Below, piece after piece: positions 10,831 through 21,265 of a stretch of DNA of 64,000 nucleotides. This stretch comes from Paralithodes platypus (Eukaryota > Arthropoda > Malacostraca > Decapoda > Lithodidae). Positions within the stretch are counted from its first letter, which is position 1; every line of letters begins with the position of its first letter. The DNA is taken from positions 20,281,725 through 20,345,724 of the forward strand of contig CM064517.1 in assembly GCA_032716605.1 (NCBI GenBank), read 5' to 3'. A program made the translations under genes and the position numbers. Under the pieces are notes generated by a model. It made no database searches, was not told the origin of the DNA, and worked only from the letters and a program-made list of their open reading frames with translations.

Positions 10831-13145
10831 ATGTATGGATATTGTTCAAATTTATACCACAAATACACTTTGACACGCTGAATCGAATAGCGCATACAGA
10901 ATTTAAATCGGATCATTATTTTAGGATTTATAATTTGACTCTGCCTCCCAGAACGACTCAAATGACCCGTTTTTGGATTTTAAAAGTCCTCTGTAGCCCA
11001 AACTATTAGTCTTAGGGAATTCTACCGGGTGCCATTCGATTTTCTCGACCGACAGCTTCCATACATGGTCGTAGATTTCATTTTCGACCAGCCATTCGCA
11101 CAGAATCGAAAATATTTTTTCCAAATCCCCATGACAATTTTTGCACTTGGCGGGTGACTTTCGATTTTCGAGTTTTCAAGGGTATATCTGGATTCGTCAC
11201 GTCGTTGCGATTCTAATGGTATATGGATGTTTTAATTTTGACAATGTTTTAGGCCCAATAGGCCTATTTTAAAGTTTAAAAACTCCATAGACGAGTTATC
11301 TATGTATGGATTTTGTTCAAATTTATACCGAAAGTACACTTTGGCACGCTGAATCGAATGCCGCAAACAGAATTTAAATCAGATTATTAGTATAGGATTT
11401 TGAATTTGACTTGGCCTTCCAGAATGGCCCAAATGACCAGATTTTGGACTTTAAAAGTCCTCTGTAGCCCAAACTATAAGTCTTAGGGAATTCTACTTGG
11501 TGCCATTCGATTTTTCTCGACGAGCAGCTTCTACACATGGTAGTAGATTGCATTTTCGACCAGTCATTCGCCCAGAATCGAAAATATCTTTTTCCAAAAT
11601 CCATGCGTTTTTAAAGTCCAGGCAAATTTTTGCACTTGGCGGGCGACTTTCGAATTTCGAGTTTTCATGGGTATATATGGATTCGTCTCGTCATTACAAT
11701 TCCAACGGCATATGCATTTTTTAATTTTGACCAATTTTTAGGCCCAATAGGCCTATTTTAAAGTTTAAAAACTCTATAGACGAGTTATGTATGTATGGAT
11801 TTTGTTTAAATTTTAACCATAAGTTCACTTTGACACGCTGAATCGAATGGCGCAAACATAATTGAAATCGGACAATTACTTTAGCCAAACTATAAGTCCT
11901 AGGGAATTCTACTTGGTGCCATTCGATTTTTCTTGACGACCAGCTTCTATACATGGTCGTAGATTTCATTTTCGACCAGCCATTCGCCCAGAATCGAAAA
12001 TATTTGTTTTCAAAATCCCTGCGTTTAAGCCCAGGCAAATTTTTGCACTTGGTGGGTGACTTTCGAATTTAGAGTTTTCATGGGTATATATGGATTCGTC
12101 TCGTCATTACAATTCCAACGGAATATGAATATTTAAATTTTGACAAATTTTTAGACCCAATAGGCCTATTTTAAAGATTAAAATCTCCATAGACGAGTTA
12201 TGTATGTATTTATTTTGTTCAAATTTTAACCATAAGTTCAATTTGACACGCTGAATCGAATGGCGCAAACAGAATTGAAATCGGACAATTAGTTTAGAAT
12301 TTCGTATGTGACTTGGCCTTCCAGAATGACCAGTTTTTGGACTTTAAAAGTCCTCTGTAGCCCAAACTACAAGTTCTAGGGAATTCTACTTGGTGCCATT
12401 CGATTTTTCTCGACGACCAGCTTCTACACATGGTCGTAGATTGCATTTTCGACCAGCCATTCGCCCAGAATCGAAAATATTTGTTTCCAAAATCCCTGCG
12501 TTTAATTAACGCCAGGCAAATTTTTGCACTTGGCGGGCGACTTTCGAATTTCGAGTTTGCATGGGTATATATGGATTCGTCTCTTCATTACAATTCCAAC
12601 GGCATATGCATTTTTAAATTTTGACAATTTTTTAGGCCAAATAGGCCTATTTTAAAGTTTAACAACTCCATAGACGAGTTATGAATGTATTTATTTTGTT
12701 CAAATTTTAACCATACGTTCACTTTGACACGCTGATTCGAATGGCGCAAACATAATTGAAATCGGACAATTAGTTTAGGAATTCGTATGTGACTTGGCCT
12801 GCCAGGAGGGCCCAAATGACCAGTTTTTGGACTTTAAAAGTCCTCTGTAGCCCAAACTATAAGTCCTAGGGAATTCTACTTGGTGCCATTCGATTTTTCT
12901 CGACGAGCAACTTCTATAAATGGTCGTAGATTGCAATTTCGACCAGCCATTCGCCCAGAATCGAAAATATTTGTTTCCAAAATCCCTGCGTCTCAGGCAA
13001 ATTTTTGCACTTGGCGGGCGACTTTCGAATTTCGAGTTTTCATGGGGATATATGGATTCGTCTCGTCATTACGATTCCAACGGTATATGGATTTTTAAAT
13101 GTTGACAATTTTTTAGGCCCAATAGGCCTATTTTAAAGTTTAAAA
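10831..13145. repeat. ~485-bp satellite, first block (five copies)
   Basis: Monomer starts marked by CCATAGACGAGTTAT recur at 11282, 11771, 12184 and 12665 (periods 489, 413, 481), after a first copy from about 10831. Landmarks: GACACGCTGAATCGAATGGC, TTTAAAAGTCCTCTGTAGCC, GAATTCTACTTGGTGCCATT and AATAGGCCTATT. Reverse-strand ORFs of 60-105 aa recur in most monomers but are broken at different points, so they are not taken as genes. Confidence 0.9.
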
Positions 13146-13222
13146 ACCACTGTCCCCTACATGGTGGCTGTCTAATTTAGAGAAGAAGCTGTTGGAGTGG
13201 CTTTGTTGTGTGTGTTATTAGT

Positions 13223-13450
13223 TAGAGAAGGATATATAATTAAAGCTCTTTCCTGTTTCTTCCTTCCACCCAAATTGCCCACTTGTTATAATGGAGCTGT
13301 CACGTAAGTGACAATATGGCATGTTCAAATAGTATAGTTAGCCATACAATATTGAAGACGGGCTAGTTTTCTTTCAAATCTTTGCAGAAAACGATAGTTA
13401 TGAATGGGTAACGATTATATTTTATTAGAAAACGAGGTCTGTTGTTATCT
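13223..13450 (+). repeat. Satellite-flanking block, copy 2
   Basis: Second copy of 10601-10830. It interrupts the satellite, which suggests duplication of flank plus first monomer as one piece. 13143-13156 (AACCACTGTCCCCTACATGG) resembles a family B MITE end, a possible breakpoint. Confidence 0.85.
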
Positions 13451-14840
13451 ATGTATGGATATTGCTCAAATTTATACCACAAATACACTTTGACACGCTG
13501 AATCGAATGGCACAAACAGAATTTAAATCGGATCATTAGTTTAGGATTTATAATTTGACTCGGCCTCCCAGAACGGCCCAAATGACCCGTTTTTGGACTT
13601 TAAAAGTCCTCTGTAGCCTAAACTATAAGTCCTAGGGAATTTTACCAGGTGCCATTCGATTTATCTTGACCGACAGCTTCCATAGATGGTCGTAGATTGC
13701 AATTTCGACAAGCCATTCGCCCAGAATCGAAAATATTTGTTTCTAAAATCCCTGCGTTTAATTAAGCCCAGGCAAATTTTTGAGCTTGGTGGGCGACTTT
13801 CGAATTTAGAGTTTTCATGGGTATATATGGATTCGTCTCGTCATTACAATTCCAACGGCATATGCATATTTTAATTTTGGCCATTTTTTTAGGCCCAATA
13901 GGCTTATTTTAAAGTTTTAAAACTCCATGGACGAGTTATGTATGTATGGATTTTGTTCAAATTTTAACCATTAGTTCACTTTGACACGCTGAATCGAATG
14001 GCGCAAACAGAATTGAAATCGGACAATTAGTGTAGGATTTCGTATATGACTTGGCCTCCCAGAAGGGCCCAAATGACTGGTTTTTGGACTTTAAAAGTCC
14101 TCTGTAGCCCAAACCATAATTCCTAGGGAATTCTACTTGGTGCCATTCGATTTTTCTCAACGAGCAACTTCTATACATGGTCATAGATTTCATTTTCGAC
14201 CAGTCATTTGCCCAGAATCTAAAATATTTGTTCAAAAATGCCTGGGTTTTATTTTACCCCATGAAAATGTTTGCACTTGGCGGGTGATTTTCGATTTTCG
14301 AGTTGTTAAGGGTATATCTGGATTCGTCACGTTGCAATTCCAACGGTATATGGATTTTTTATTTTTTATTTTTTTTAGGCCCAATAGGCCTATTTTAAAG
14401 TTTAAAACCCCCATAGACAAGTTATCTATTTATGGATATTGTTCAAATTTATACCACAAGTAGGCTACACTTTGACACGCTGAATGGAATGGCGCAAACA
14501 AAATTTAAATTGGACCATTAGTTTAGAATTTCGAATTTGACTTGGCCTACCAGAACGGCCCAAATGACCAGTTTTTGGACTTTAAAAAGTCCTCTGTAGC
14601 CCAAACTATAAGTCCTAAGGAATTCTACCTGGTGTCATTCGATTTTTCTCGAGTTTTCAGCTTACATACATGGTCGTAGATTTCATTTTCGACCAGCCAT
14701 TCTCCCATAATTGAAAACATTTGTTAAAAAATGCCTGGGTTTAATTAAGCCCAGGCAAATCGATGATTTTGGTCTGATTTTCACTATTCAAGATTATGGT
14801 ATATTTGGAATCGTCTCGTCGTTGCGATTCCAACGTTTTT
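13451..14840. repeat. ~485-bp satellite, second block (three copies)
   Basis: Monomer boundaries at 13921 and 14408 (period 487); the last copy decays near 14840. First monomer carries the same variants as 10831-11282 (TTTATACCACAAATACAC). Confidence 0.88.
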
Positions 14841-15087
14841 TTTAAGATAAATATATTTCATCATACTTATAGGAGTAATCTTAATAAAATATTCATAATA
14901 TTGCTAATAATAACTTATCAATATAAATGGGGGCGCTCCCCATACTTTATTTTGAAGCTAACATTAAAGTCATACCATCAGTGACCTTTAATAAGTGATT
15001 GCACACATTACATCCTGTTTACCTTCCACCAAATTTTCCTGATTGATACCCATAATATAATAGAAGGATAAAATATATATATATTTA
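14841..15087. other. AT-rich stretch without recognised feature
   Basis: No ORF or repeat supported. Confidence 0.5.
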
Positions 15088-15299
15088 TTAACCCCTTCTG
15101 TACCGGCGAAGTATTTTTGTATTTGTTTTGAGCTACATTTAGACGATTGCATTAAGATTAAAATGATATATGAAAGCTAAAGGGATTAATTGAGATCGTC
15201 TGTAGCCTTTTAATGGGTAGACATCCTTCCTAAGCAGTGTAAAGACTTATAATTGCCAGAATATAATAAAATGGATGTTACCGGTATTGAATGGGTTAA
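15088..15299. mobile_element. Family A MITE, copy A3 (212 bp)
   Basis: TTAACCCCTTCTGTACCGG to CCGGTATTGAATGGGTTAA with the usual internal arms (GATATATGAAAGCTAAAGGG and GACATCCTTCCTAAGC). Confidence 0.88.
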
Positions 15300-15385
15300 A
15301 GATCAAGCTACACATTTATTTCCCTCCTTCCACGGGCCCCTTTATCCCCATTCCCCCCGGCAAACTGCCGGGCAGTTCGACTTGG

Positions 15386-15438
15386 CGCGATCGCGTCATA
15401 TGATACCTTTGGGAAAACCGTCATATGACGCGATCGCG
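15386..15438. repeat. Perfect 18-bp inverted repeat
   Basis: CGCGATCGCGTCATATGA (15386-15403) and its exact complement (15421-15438) with a 17-bp loop; each arm itself contains the palindrome CGCGATCGCG. Followed by a further GCGTCATATATGACG palindrome. Confidence 0.95.
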
Positions 15439-15457
15439 TCATATATGACGGAGGGGG

Positions 15458-15667
15458 TTAAGGGGGTATTTTTTGGGACCCCCTACTCCCTCATGTATAG
15501 GCCTATTACTTTTGAAAATTTTAAGACGTTCACCCCAGTGGTTTTAAGACTTTCCACCCCATTTCTTTGTCACTTTTAAGACTTTTTCGAGCCATTTAAG
15601 GGGTAATGTTTTCCTGGCGAGCGAAATGGAGCCTATAATGTAAGAAAAACCGACCTTTGGATTAAAT

Positions 15668-15706
<39 letters not shown>

Positions 15707-15775
15707 CTTTTTTAAAGCTTGGAGGTCTAAGGAGCAAAACAAAAAAAATCTCTCCTCGGACTGGACAATTTAGTC
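15458..15775 (+). mobile_element. Family B MITE, copy B3, with poly-T insert
   Basis: Starts TTAAGGGGGTATTTTTTGGG; contains the core TCCTGGCGAGCGAAATGGAGCC and GGAGGTCTAAGGAGC. A T homopolymer of about 40 bp (15669-15706) sits where the TTTTTCTACCG segment normally lies. Right end decayed. Confidence 0.7.
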
Positions 15776-16210
15776 TAGACGATAGCTAGATCTGACAATA
15801 TATCAAAACAAAACTTTTTGAGTTTTCTTTTAGGAGCTGTGCACCAAAGTTGGTCAATATGTTTGTACTTTGAAAGATTTTCAGTTATGAAAAGAAATTA
15901 AACATTATAAAAGCTACTGTTTGCATGCATGATGATCTGGAACTAATTTTGTCAACCATATATATTAAGCATTTAATTTTCAAATTTCGTAAAAATAAAA
16001 TAAAAAAATAAAAAAAAAATACGGCCTACATATAGTTCTCGAGTTTTGATAAGGAAAACCTCGGGTAGTTTTTTTTTTGGTAAGCAGAGCATAGTTATCA
16101 TTCATTTTATGTGGACCCAGTGTCTTGTGTATATTGAAGGTGGTTATGTTGGGTGGTTGTCTGAAGCAAATGATAGATTCCCTTACGGAGTCAGTACAAT
16201 GTAAAATATT
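15776..16210. other. No gene recognised
   Basis: AT-rich with an A-rich run near 15997-16020. No supported feature. Confidence 0.5.
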
Positions 16211-16422
16211 TTAATCCCTTCAGTAACAACGACTTCTTTTTTACTTGGTTATATCTACATTTAGAAGATTTTTATAAAGCTTAGAAAGGATATATGGTAG
16301 CTAAAAGGATTAATTGAGATTAATTGATTATTGTTTTTAGACGTCCTTCCTAAGTTGAATATAATCATCTATTAGTTACCATAATATAGTACAAACAACA
16401 TCACCGGTACAGAAATAGTTAA
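16211..16422. mobile_element. Family A MITE, copy A4 (212 bp)
   Basis: TTAATCCCTTCAGTAACAACG to CACCGGTACAGAAATAGTTAA; more diverged termini than A2. It lies 10 bp beyond the stop of the minus-strand ORF at 16433. Confidence 0.8.
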
Positions 16423-16432
16423 AACTATGTAT

Positions 16433-16657
16433 TTATTCGTCATCGCTCTCGTAGTTCTTCCTTTTCTTGCGTGGGGTCCAACTCTCAGGGCTGGATGATC
16501 GTCTCTTGGGGATGTCGTCTGATCGTGCATCACTTTCCTCTGAATGACATGTGTCCTCGTCGGATTGTATGTCATTGACATCCTCCGGGTTAAGGCGCAT
16601 CAACCTCAGCCACTCCCAGAACTGTTCGAATCCCTCCATCAATGCCTTCATCCCCAC
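16433..16657 (-). CDS. Unknown protein, possible last exon (74 aa)
   Basis: Function not recognised. The minus-strand frame gives an aromatic, possibly helical start (FEQFWEWLRLMRL), then an acidic/serine stretch (DIQSDEDTCHSEESDARSDD) and a basic end (KRRSSSPESW, RKKRKN) like a nuclear-localisation tail. Upstream on the same strand is a splice-acceptor-like TTCTCCCATGATGCAG ending near 16667, from which the frame stays open, so this may be the terminal exon of a larger gene. The stop is embedded in an AATAAA signal (16433-16438 on the minus strand). Composition is unlike the surrounding repeats. It could also be a chance ORF or a transposon exon; no partner exon was found within the window. 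Confidence 0.35.
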   Translation of the reverse strand: MGMKALMEGFEQFWEWLRLMRLNPEDVNDIQSDEDTCHSEESDARSDDIPKRRSSSPESWTPRKKRKNYESDDE

Positions 16658-16693
16658 TGCTGCATCATGGGAGAATAATCATTAGAACCACAG

Positions 16694-16826
16694 TTTAAGG
16701 GGAGATGGGTAATTTTTCTGCTCCCCCTTCTTCCTCATCTTTAGCGCCATTAGTTTTAGATTTTAAGACGTTTGGCCTATTAGTTTTAGATTTTAAGACG
16801 TTTGGCCTATTAGTTTGTCGATCAGT
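16694..16826 (+). mobile_element. Family B MITE, copy B4, 3'-truncated
   Basis: Begins TTAAGGGGAGATGGGTAATT and carries the first ~130 bp of the family with a tandem duplication of a 34-bp piece (GTTTTAGATTTTAAGACGTT). Cut off before the core by SINE sequence. Confidence 0.75.
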
Positions 16827-16842
16827 TACTGTCCAGTATTCA

Positions 16843-16985
16843 TATTATGTTCTCTCCACCATCCAACTTTACTTCTAAACTCAATTAATGAAGTTAACAA
16901 ACACATGTGGCAGTCCGGGGATTCGAACCCAGGACGCTCACACTGAAAATCAACACACTTATGCATTGCGCTACGAAGACAGTTA
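16843..16985 (-). mobile_element. tRNA-derived SINE, type 1, copy 2
   Basis: Reverse of 730-862: on the minus strand an A-box-like GTAGCGCAATGCA, B-box GGGTTCGAATCCCC, then the tail with TTCATTAATTGAGTTTAG and GGTGGAGAGAACATAA. A further tail fragment on the same strand is at 17171-17206. Confidence 0.7.
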
Positions 16986-17709
16986 AAGAATTCTGCACAA
17001 CCCTACGATTTTATTATGCAGTTTCGAATCCTGCATACCAATCTTAGCATGTACATTCATTCCAACTGCACTATCGGAGGCTATGAATATGTGAATGAAA
17101 ATAGTAATTAATGGGGCGCTTAAACCTAGGGAAGGCCTCTCGATAAACTACTGAACCAGAATTAATTATTATGTTCTCTCCACCAACCAACTTTACTTCT
17201 AAACTATAATAATTAGCCATTAAAATAGGTTTTCTTTGAAAGACATTGCAAGAAAATATATATTTGATGGGTAACTATAATATTTCTCCCATAATATTTT
17301 CCACAAATAATTATTTATAGGCATAGATATATGTCTAAAGCTAAATATTAGCAGAAATTATTGTTACAGATAATTTCTTATATATAATTATGGGTGAAGT
17401 TTATGTTTATATAAGCACTACAACATAATTACACTAATGTATATATTATGCACGACTAGGACGCTAGATTCATTCATCCTCGCACAACTTCAACAGATAA
17501 ACGTATAGGCATAGCGCTCAGAGTATTCGTAAGTAAAAGCCATTAATTTAAAAAGAATACTGTGCATTGCATTACTTGTTAATAACCAGGGATCAATACA
17601 CATATAGTACACTTGATAACAAATTATAATCAAGCTATAGTTAAGTAAACAGGCCTATTCACCTCTGCACTAGGTTGCTGGATTTTAGCTCCTTAACATA
17701 CCTCGCGAA
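16986..17709. other. Upstream region of the retropepsin-like ORF
   Basis: AT-rich with a SINE tail fragment at 17171-17206 and no other recognised feature. A splice-acceptor-like TTGCTGGATTTTAG ends at 17688. Confidence 0.45.
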
Positions 17710-18576
17710 ATGGTGCGAAGGAACATAAAGCTGTACCGGTACCCCAATGAAATGAAATGTTTGGAGGCATTGGCCAAAATCGGAACAGAATGGATTCATT
17801 TGCTCGTTGATACAGGTTCTTTCGGCACATTTCTTTCACTGGACATTATTAAGCAGTGTGGCTGGTTGAAAGACGTGAGGGCTAAGCCTGATGATTGGGA
17901 TTGTCCTGGTTTAGTAGGTGCGATAAATAACAAGGTGATAATGCTAGAAGGTGTCAAAGATGATTGTCCAGTATACGTTAAGCCGTTTATCTATGTTATG
18001 TCGACCGTGGAATCTCCTATTTTGGGCTGTGATGTATTAACTCCACATAGCGCCATAATTCTCGACATGGATAAATCTGATCCATATATGTCCTTGCAAC
18101 TTGTGGACATTTCTGAAGCAAAGGTACCAAAGATGCCCGAGTACACATCAGTGGAAGTAAATGGCGAGAACGTGATGGCTATGATAGATACTGGCAGCAC
18201 AGATTGTTTTATGCCAGGTCACCTTGCTGAGCAGTGCCCAGTCGATATTAAGGATCTGGATGAGCCAGTTCAAGCTGTTCGCATTTATGAGACGGCGTAT
18301 CTCGCACAATATTGTAGTGATGTTACCATCTCAGTAGGTGAGCTTGAGTCACAGTGTCAAATCTTTGTTGATGAGGAGGATGAATATACCTATATGCTGG
18401 TAGGAATGACTTTGTTGGAACATTGTCCAAGACTAGCTGTCACTTCGGATGGTATCCTCCTCGGCCCTGCACGTTCCAACCCAAAGCCTTCTCCTGAGCA
18501 GCCCCCTCACAACACACTGCCCCAGAAGAAGTCTCAGCGTGTCTCAAAGTGTAAACATACACGCACACGGAAATAA
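17710..18576 (+). CDS. Two-domain retropepsin-like aspartic protease (288 aa)
   Basis: Two aspartic-protease half-domains lie in one chain. Domain 1 (about residues 15-130) has LLVDTGS with Asp34 and a closing PILGCDVL at 103-110. Domain 2 (about 143-255) has AMIDTGS with Asp160 and MLVGMTLL at 229-236. The interval from catalytic Asp to the closing Gly is 72 residues in both, so one is a duplicate of the other. Retropepsins of LTR elements normally have one such domain and act as homodimers; a fused pair would make a single-chain enzyme like pepsin. The tail is proline-rich then basic (KKSQRVSKCKHTRTRK). No RT, RNase H or integrase is nearby. First in-frame ATG is 17710; a stop lies at 17686, just before a TTTTAG acceptor-like site, so an upstream exon is possible. 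AATAAA at 18572-18577 overlaps the stop. Domesticated protease, or an isolated retrotransposon piece; catalytic motifs look intact. Confidence 0.7.
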   Translation: MVRRNIKLYRYPNEMKCLEALAKIGTEWIHLLVDTGSFGTFLSLDIIKQCGWLKDVRAKPDDWDCPGLVGAINNKVIMLEGVKDDCPVYVKPFIYVMSTVESPILGCDVLTPHSAIILDMDKSDPYMSLQLVDISEAKVPKMPEYTSVEVNGENVMAMIDTGSTDCFMPGHLAEQCPVDIKDLDEPVQAVRIYETAYLAQYCSDVTISVGELESQCQIFVDEEDEYTYMLVGMTLLEHCPRLAVTSDGILLGPARSNPKPSPEQPPHNTLPQKKSQRVSKCKHTRTRK

Positions 18577-18577
18577 A
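18572..18577 (+). promoter_or_regulatory. Candidate polyadenylation signal AATAAA
   Basis: AATAAA overlaps the TAA stop of the retropepsin-like ORF. Use is inferred only. Confidence 0.3.
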
Positions 18578-18670
18578 TCTTAAGTTATAACCCTTTCAAC
18601 TTTCGAAAACTCAATATTATATGCAAGTCGGTTTTAGTCGGATAATAGATATTCACGCCGACTTAGACCC

Positions 18671-18886
18671 TTAGCCCTTTCAGTACCGGTGGCCTGTTTT
18701 GTCATATTTTAGTTATATTTAGACAACTACTGTATATACAGCTTAAGAACGATCTGTGAGAGTTAAAAGGGATTAATGAGAGTTTGAGGTCTTTTAATTG
18801 CTAGAGGTCCTTCCAAAGCTGAATAATATGGTCTAATAGTACCCAGAATATAATGAAAAGGACGCCCCCGGTACTGAAGGAGTTAA
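18671..18886. mobile_element. Family A MITE, copy A5 (216 bp)
   Basis: TTAGCCCTTTCAGTACCGG to CCGGTACTGAAGGAGTTAA; inner arms AGCTTAAGAACGATC and GGTCCTTCCAAAGCT. It follows the retropepsin-like ORF by about 95 bp. Confidence 0.85.
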
Positions 18887-18894
18887 TGTGAAAC

Positions 18895-19105
18895 CTGTAG
18901 TTTCTGAACCCCCTTCTCTTTCATGCTTAGCCCCATTAGTTTTCAAATTTTAAAAATTTCGCCCATTTCTTTGTCAATATTATTACCTTTTTTGCCATTT
19001 TGGTGTCTATTTTCTTCCTGGCGAGCAATAGCGAGCCTAAAAGTTAGGAGGAGCTGGGACATTTTTCTACTGACAAATTTACACATTTATCTCGAAGGGT
19101 GGTCT
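18895..19105 (+). mobile_element. Family B MITE, copy B5, partial
   Basis: Contains GCTTAGCCCCATTAGTTTTC, the core CTGGCGAGCAATAGCGAGCC and GGGACATTTTTCTACTGA; both TTAA ends are lost. Confidence 0.7.
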
Positions 19106-19420
19106 TTGGGATTATCAACTCTGCGTAAGCAGAGTTTGGTATTGCCCCCCCGTATAGTGGGTACCACCGGAAAAAAAAATCTGTCTTCGTCGATGTTGTC
19201 GTCCGTCTGTCCCGGAACTCCTCCTAGACCATTGGACGTATTTTCACCAAATTTCACACGAACATTCGATGGGTGAATGCGAACATCATTCAAAACAGAT
19301 TTTTTGAATTTGTGCAATAGTTATGATTTAGATCCAACATATGGTTCCCCCCCCCCCCCTCCCGTCATCCCCCTGAACTTTGTTTCCCACATTTTCCTTG
19401 GTTGTACCTCTCTAGTCCGT
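19106..19420. other. Unclassified, hairpin and poly-C
   Basis: CTCTGCGTAAGCAGAG hairpin at 19119, GTCGTCCGTCTGTCCCGGAA at 19197, and a C11 run near 19348. It may be a dispersed repeat but has no second copy here. Confidence 0.4.
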
Positions 19421-19800
19421 TTAAGGGGAGGTGGGTCGTATTTCTGGTCCCTGTACGTCCTCATGCTTAGCCCTATTATTTTTAAGATTTTAAGATGTGT
19501 GCCCCATTAGTCTGTAGATTTTAAGACTTTTCGCCCCAATTTTTTTTCTGGTCAATATTAAGACCTTTCGTGGTATTTAGGTGTCGATATTTTGCCTGGC
19601 GAACGATAGTGAGCATGTAATATTGGAAGAACCAACCTTCGGCCGGGACATTCTTCTACCGAAAAATTTACAAATTAATCTAGAAGGGGGATCTAATGGA
19701 TGTTTTTTAAGTTTGATGGAGGTCCAGGGAGGAAACTAAAAAAATAAAATAAAAAATATGATGAAAAGATCCATACATGAGAAAATAAATACGCCCATCT
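19421..19800 (+). mobile_element. Family B MITE, copy B6
   Basis: TTAAGGGGAGGTGGGTCG start; core CTGGCGAACGATAGTGAGC; GGCCGGGACATTCTTCTACCG; GATGGAGGTCCAGGGAGG. Right terminus degenerate. Confidence 0.8.
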
Positions 19801-19829
19801 CTCTTGGTTTTTGGGGCTACTTAATCATT

Positions 19830-20161
19830 TATATATATATATAATTTTGAGTTTCCTCGCTAGACCTCCACCAAGCTTAAAAACACACCCCCTATACCCC
19901 CTTTTAAGATATATTTGTACATTTTTCGGTAGAAAAATATCCCGGCCGAAGGCTGGTTCTTCCAAAATTACAGTCTCGCTATCGCTCGCCAGGAAAGAAT
20001 TGACACCTAAACGGCACGAAACGTGTTAATATTGACAAAGTAATTGGGCAAAAGTTCTCAAAATCTCTAAACTAGTGAACGAACGCCTTAAAATCTCTAA
20101 ACTAATGGGTCTAAATATGAGGGACAAGGGGGGCCTGAAAAAGCGAGTACCTCCCCCTTAA
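19830..20161 (-). mobile_element. Family B MITE, copy B7
   Basis: Minus orientation, core GTCTCGCTATCGCTCGCCAGG, ending CCTCCCCCTTAA at 20161. It shares this TTAA with B8. Confidence 0.82.
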
Positions 20162-20493
20162 GGGGAGGTTTTTAGTTTGTTTCCTACTCTTCCAGCAATC
20201 TTAAAATTTCACCCCTTCGAACCCCTTTCAAGATAAATTTGTAAATTTTTCGGTAGAAAAATGTCCCGGCCGAAGGCCGGTTACTCTTAAATTACAGGCT
20301 CGCTATCGCTCGCCAGGATAAAATCGACACCTAAATGGCACGAAAGGTCTTAAAATTGACAGAAATGGGGCGGAAGTTCTTAAAATCACCTAACTAATGG
20401 GTCGAACGTCTTAAAATTTCAAAAGCTATGGGGCTAAACATGAGGGAGAAAAGAGTTAAGAAAAATATCCCTCAAGTGGAGATCTCCCCTTAA
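20158..20493 (-). mobile_element. Family B MITE, copy B8
   Basis: TTAAGGGGAGGTTTTTAG at the left and GATCTCCCCTTAA at the right, core GGCTCGCTATCGCTCGCCAGG. Same orientation as B7, joined through a single TTAA. Confidence 0.88.
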
Positions 20494-20572
20494 GTTATCC
20501 GCTGCGTGTTGTTGATATTTTTTCTGAGTCACCTTCTCTTTCTGTTGCCTTTCCTTACTCATCTCCGCCTCC

Positions 20573-20787
20573 TTAACCCATTCTGTACCGCCGACGTCTT
20601 TATAATTGGATTTCAGCTATAGTTAGACGGTTTTATGAAGCTTAGGAAGGATATATGGTAGCTAATAGGATTAATGTGGATCGTCAGTAGCCTTCTTAAT
20701 GGTAGACGTCCTTCCTAAGCTGCACAAAATCGTCTAAATATAGCTAGAATAAATCATAAAATACGTCGCTGGTACAGAAAGGGTTAA
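20573..20787. mobile_element. Family A MITE, copy A6 (215 bp)
   Basis: TTAACCCATTCTGTACCGCC to GGTACAGAAAGGGTTAA; arms AGCTTAGGAAGGATATA and GTCCTTCCTAAGCT. A good complete copy. Confidence 0.9.
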
Positions 20788-20992
20788 CGATATTTTAGTT
20801 GTTATTTTTTCTGACTCGTTCAGTTTTCAATTTAGTGCCTGGTGCTAGGAGTTTATTATAGTTAAGATAAGTTTGTCATACTGGCAACATCCTTATTTTG
20901 AAGGTACGGATGCGGATATTACATTTACTAAGACATAAAACGCGAATGCGGATTTCACACATTTTGCGGCAAATTTACATATTCGGATATTT

Positions 20993-21196
20993 GATATATC
21001 TCTCTACCCTGTACAGTACATACTAAATAATACATTGTTACATCTTCTACTGCAGCATTTGATGTATCTCTCTACCCTGTACAGTACATACTAAATAATA
21101 CATTGTTACATCTTCTACTGCAGCATTTGATATATATCTCTACCCTGTACAGTACATACTAAATAATACATTGTTACATCTTCTACTGCAGCATTT
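20993..21196. repeat. 68-bp tandem repeat, 3 copies
   Basis: TCTCTACCCTGTACAGTACA at 21001, 21069 and 21137; units end with CTTCTACTGCAGCATTT. 20788-20992 holds nothing recognised. Confidence 0.92.
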
Positions 21197-21265
21197 CTAA
21201 CTTTACAAATTACACAGGACACGGCGAATAGCGATCTCTCGTTAGAATTAGCACCAACAAACCTA

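Noticed and set aside
11374..14463. Recurring 60-105 codon ORFs in the 485-bp satellite
   Set aside because: Frames break at different positions in different monomers, and indels are not in multiples of three, so no coding constraint is visible.
15386..15438. HIP1-type GCGATCGC palindrome as sign of cyanobacterial DNA
   Set aside because: Only one inverted pair in otherwise clearly eukaryotic repeat-rich sequence.
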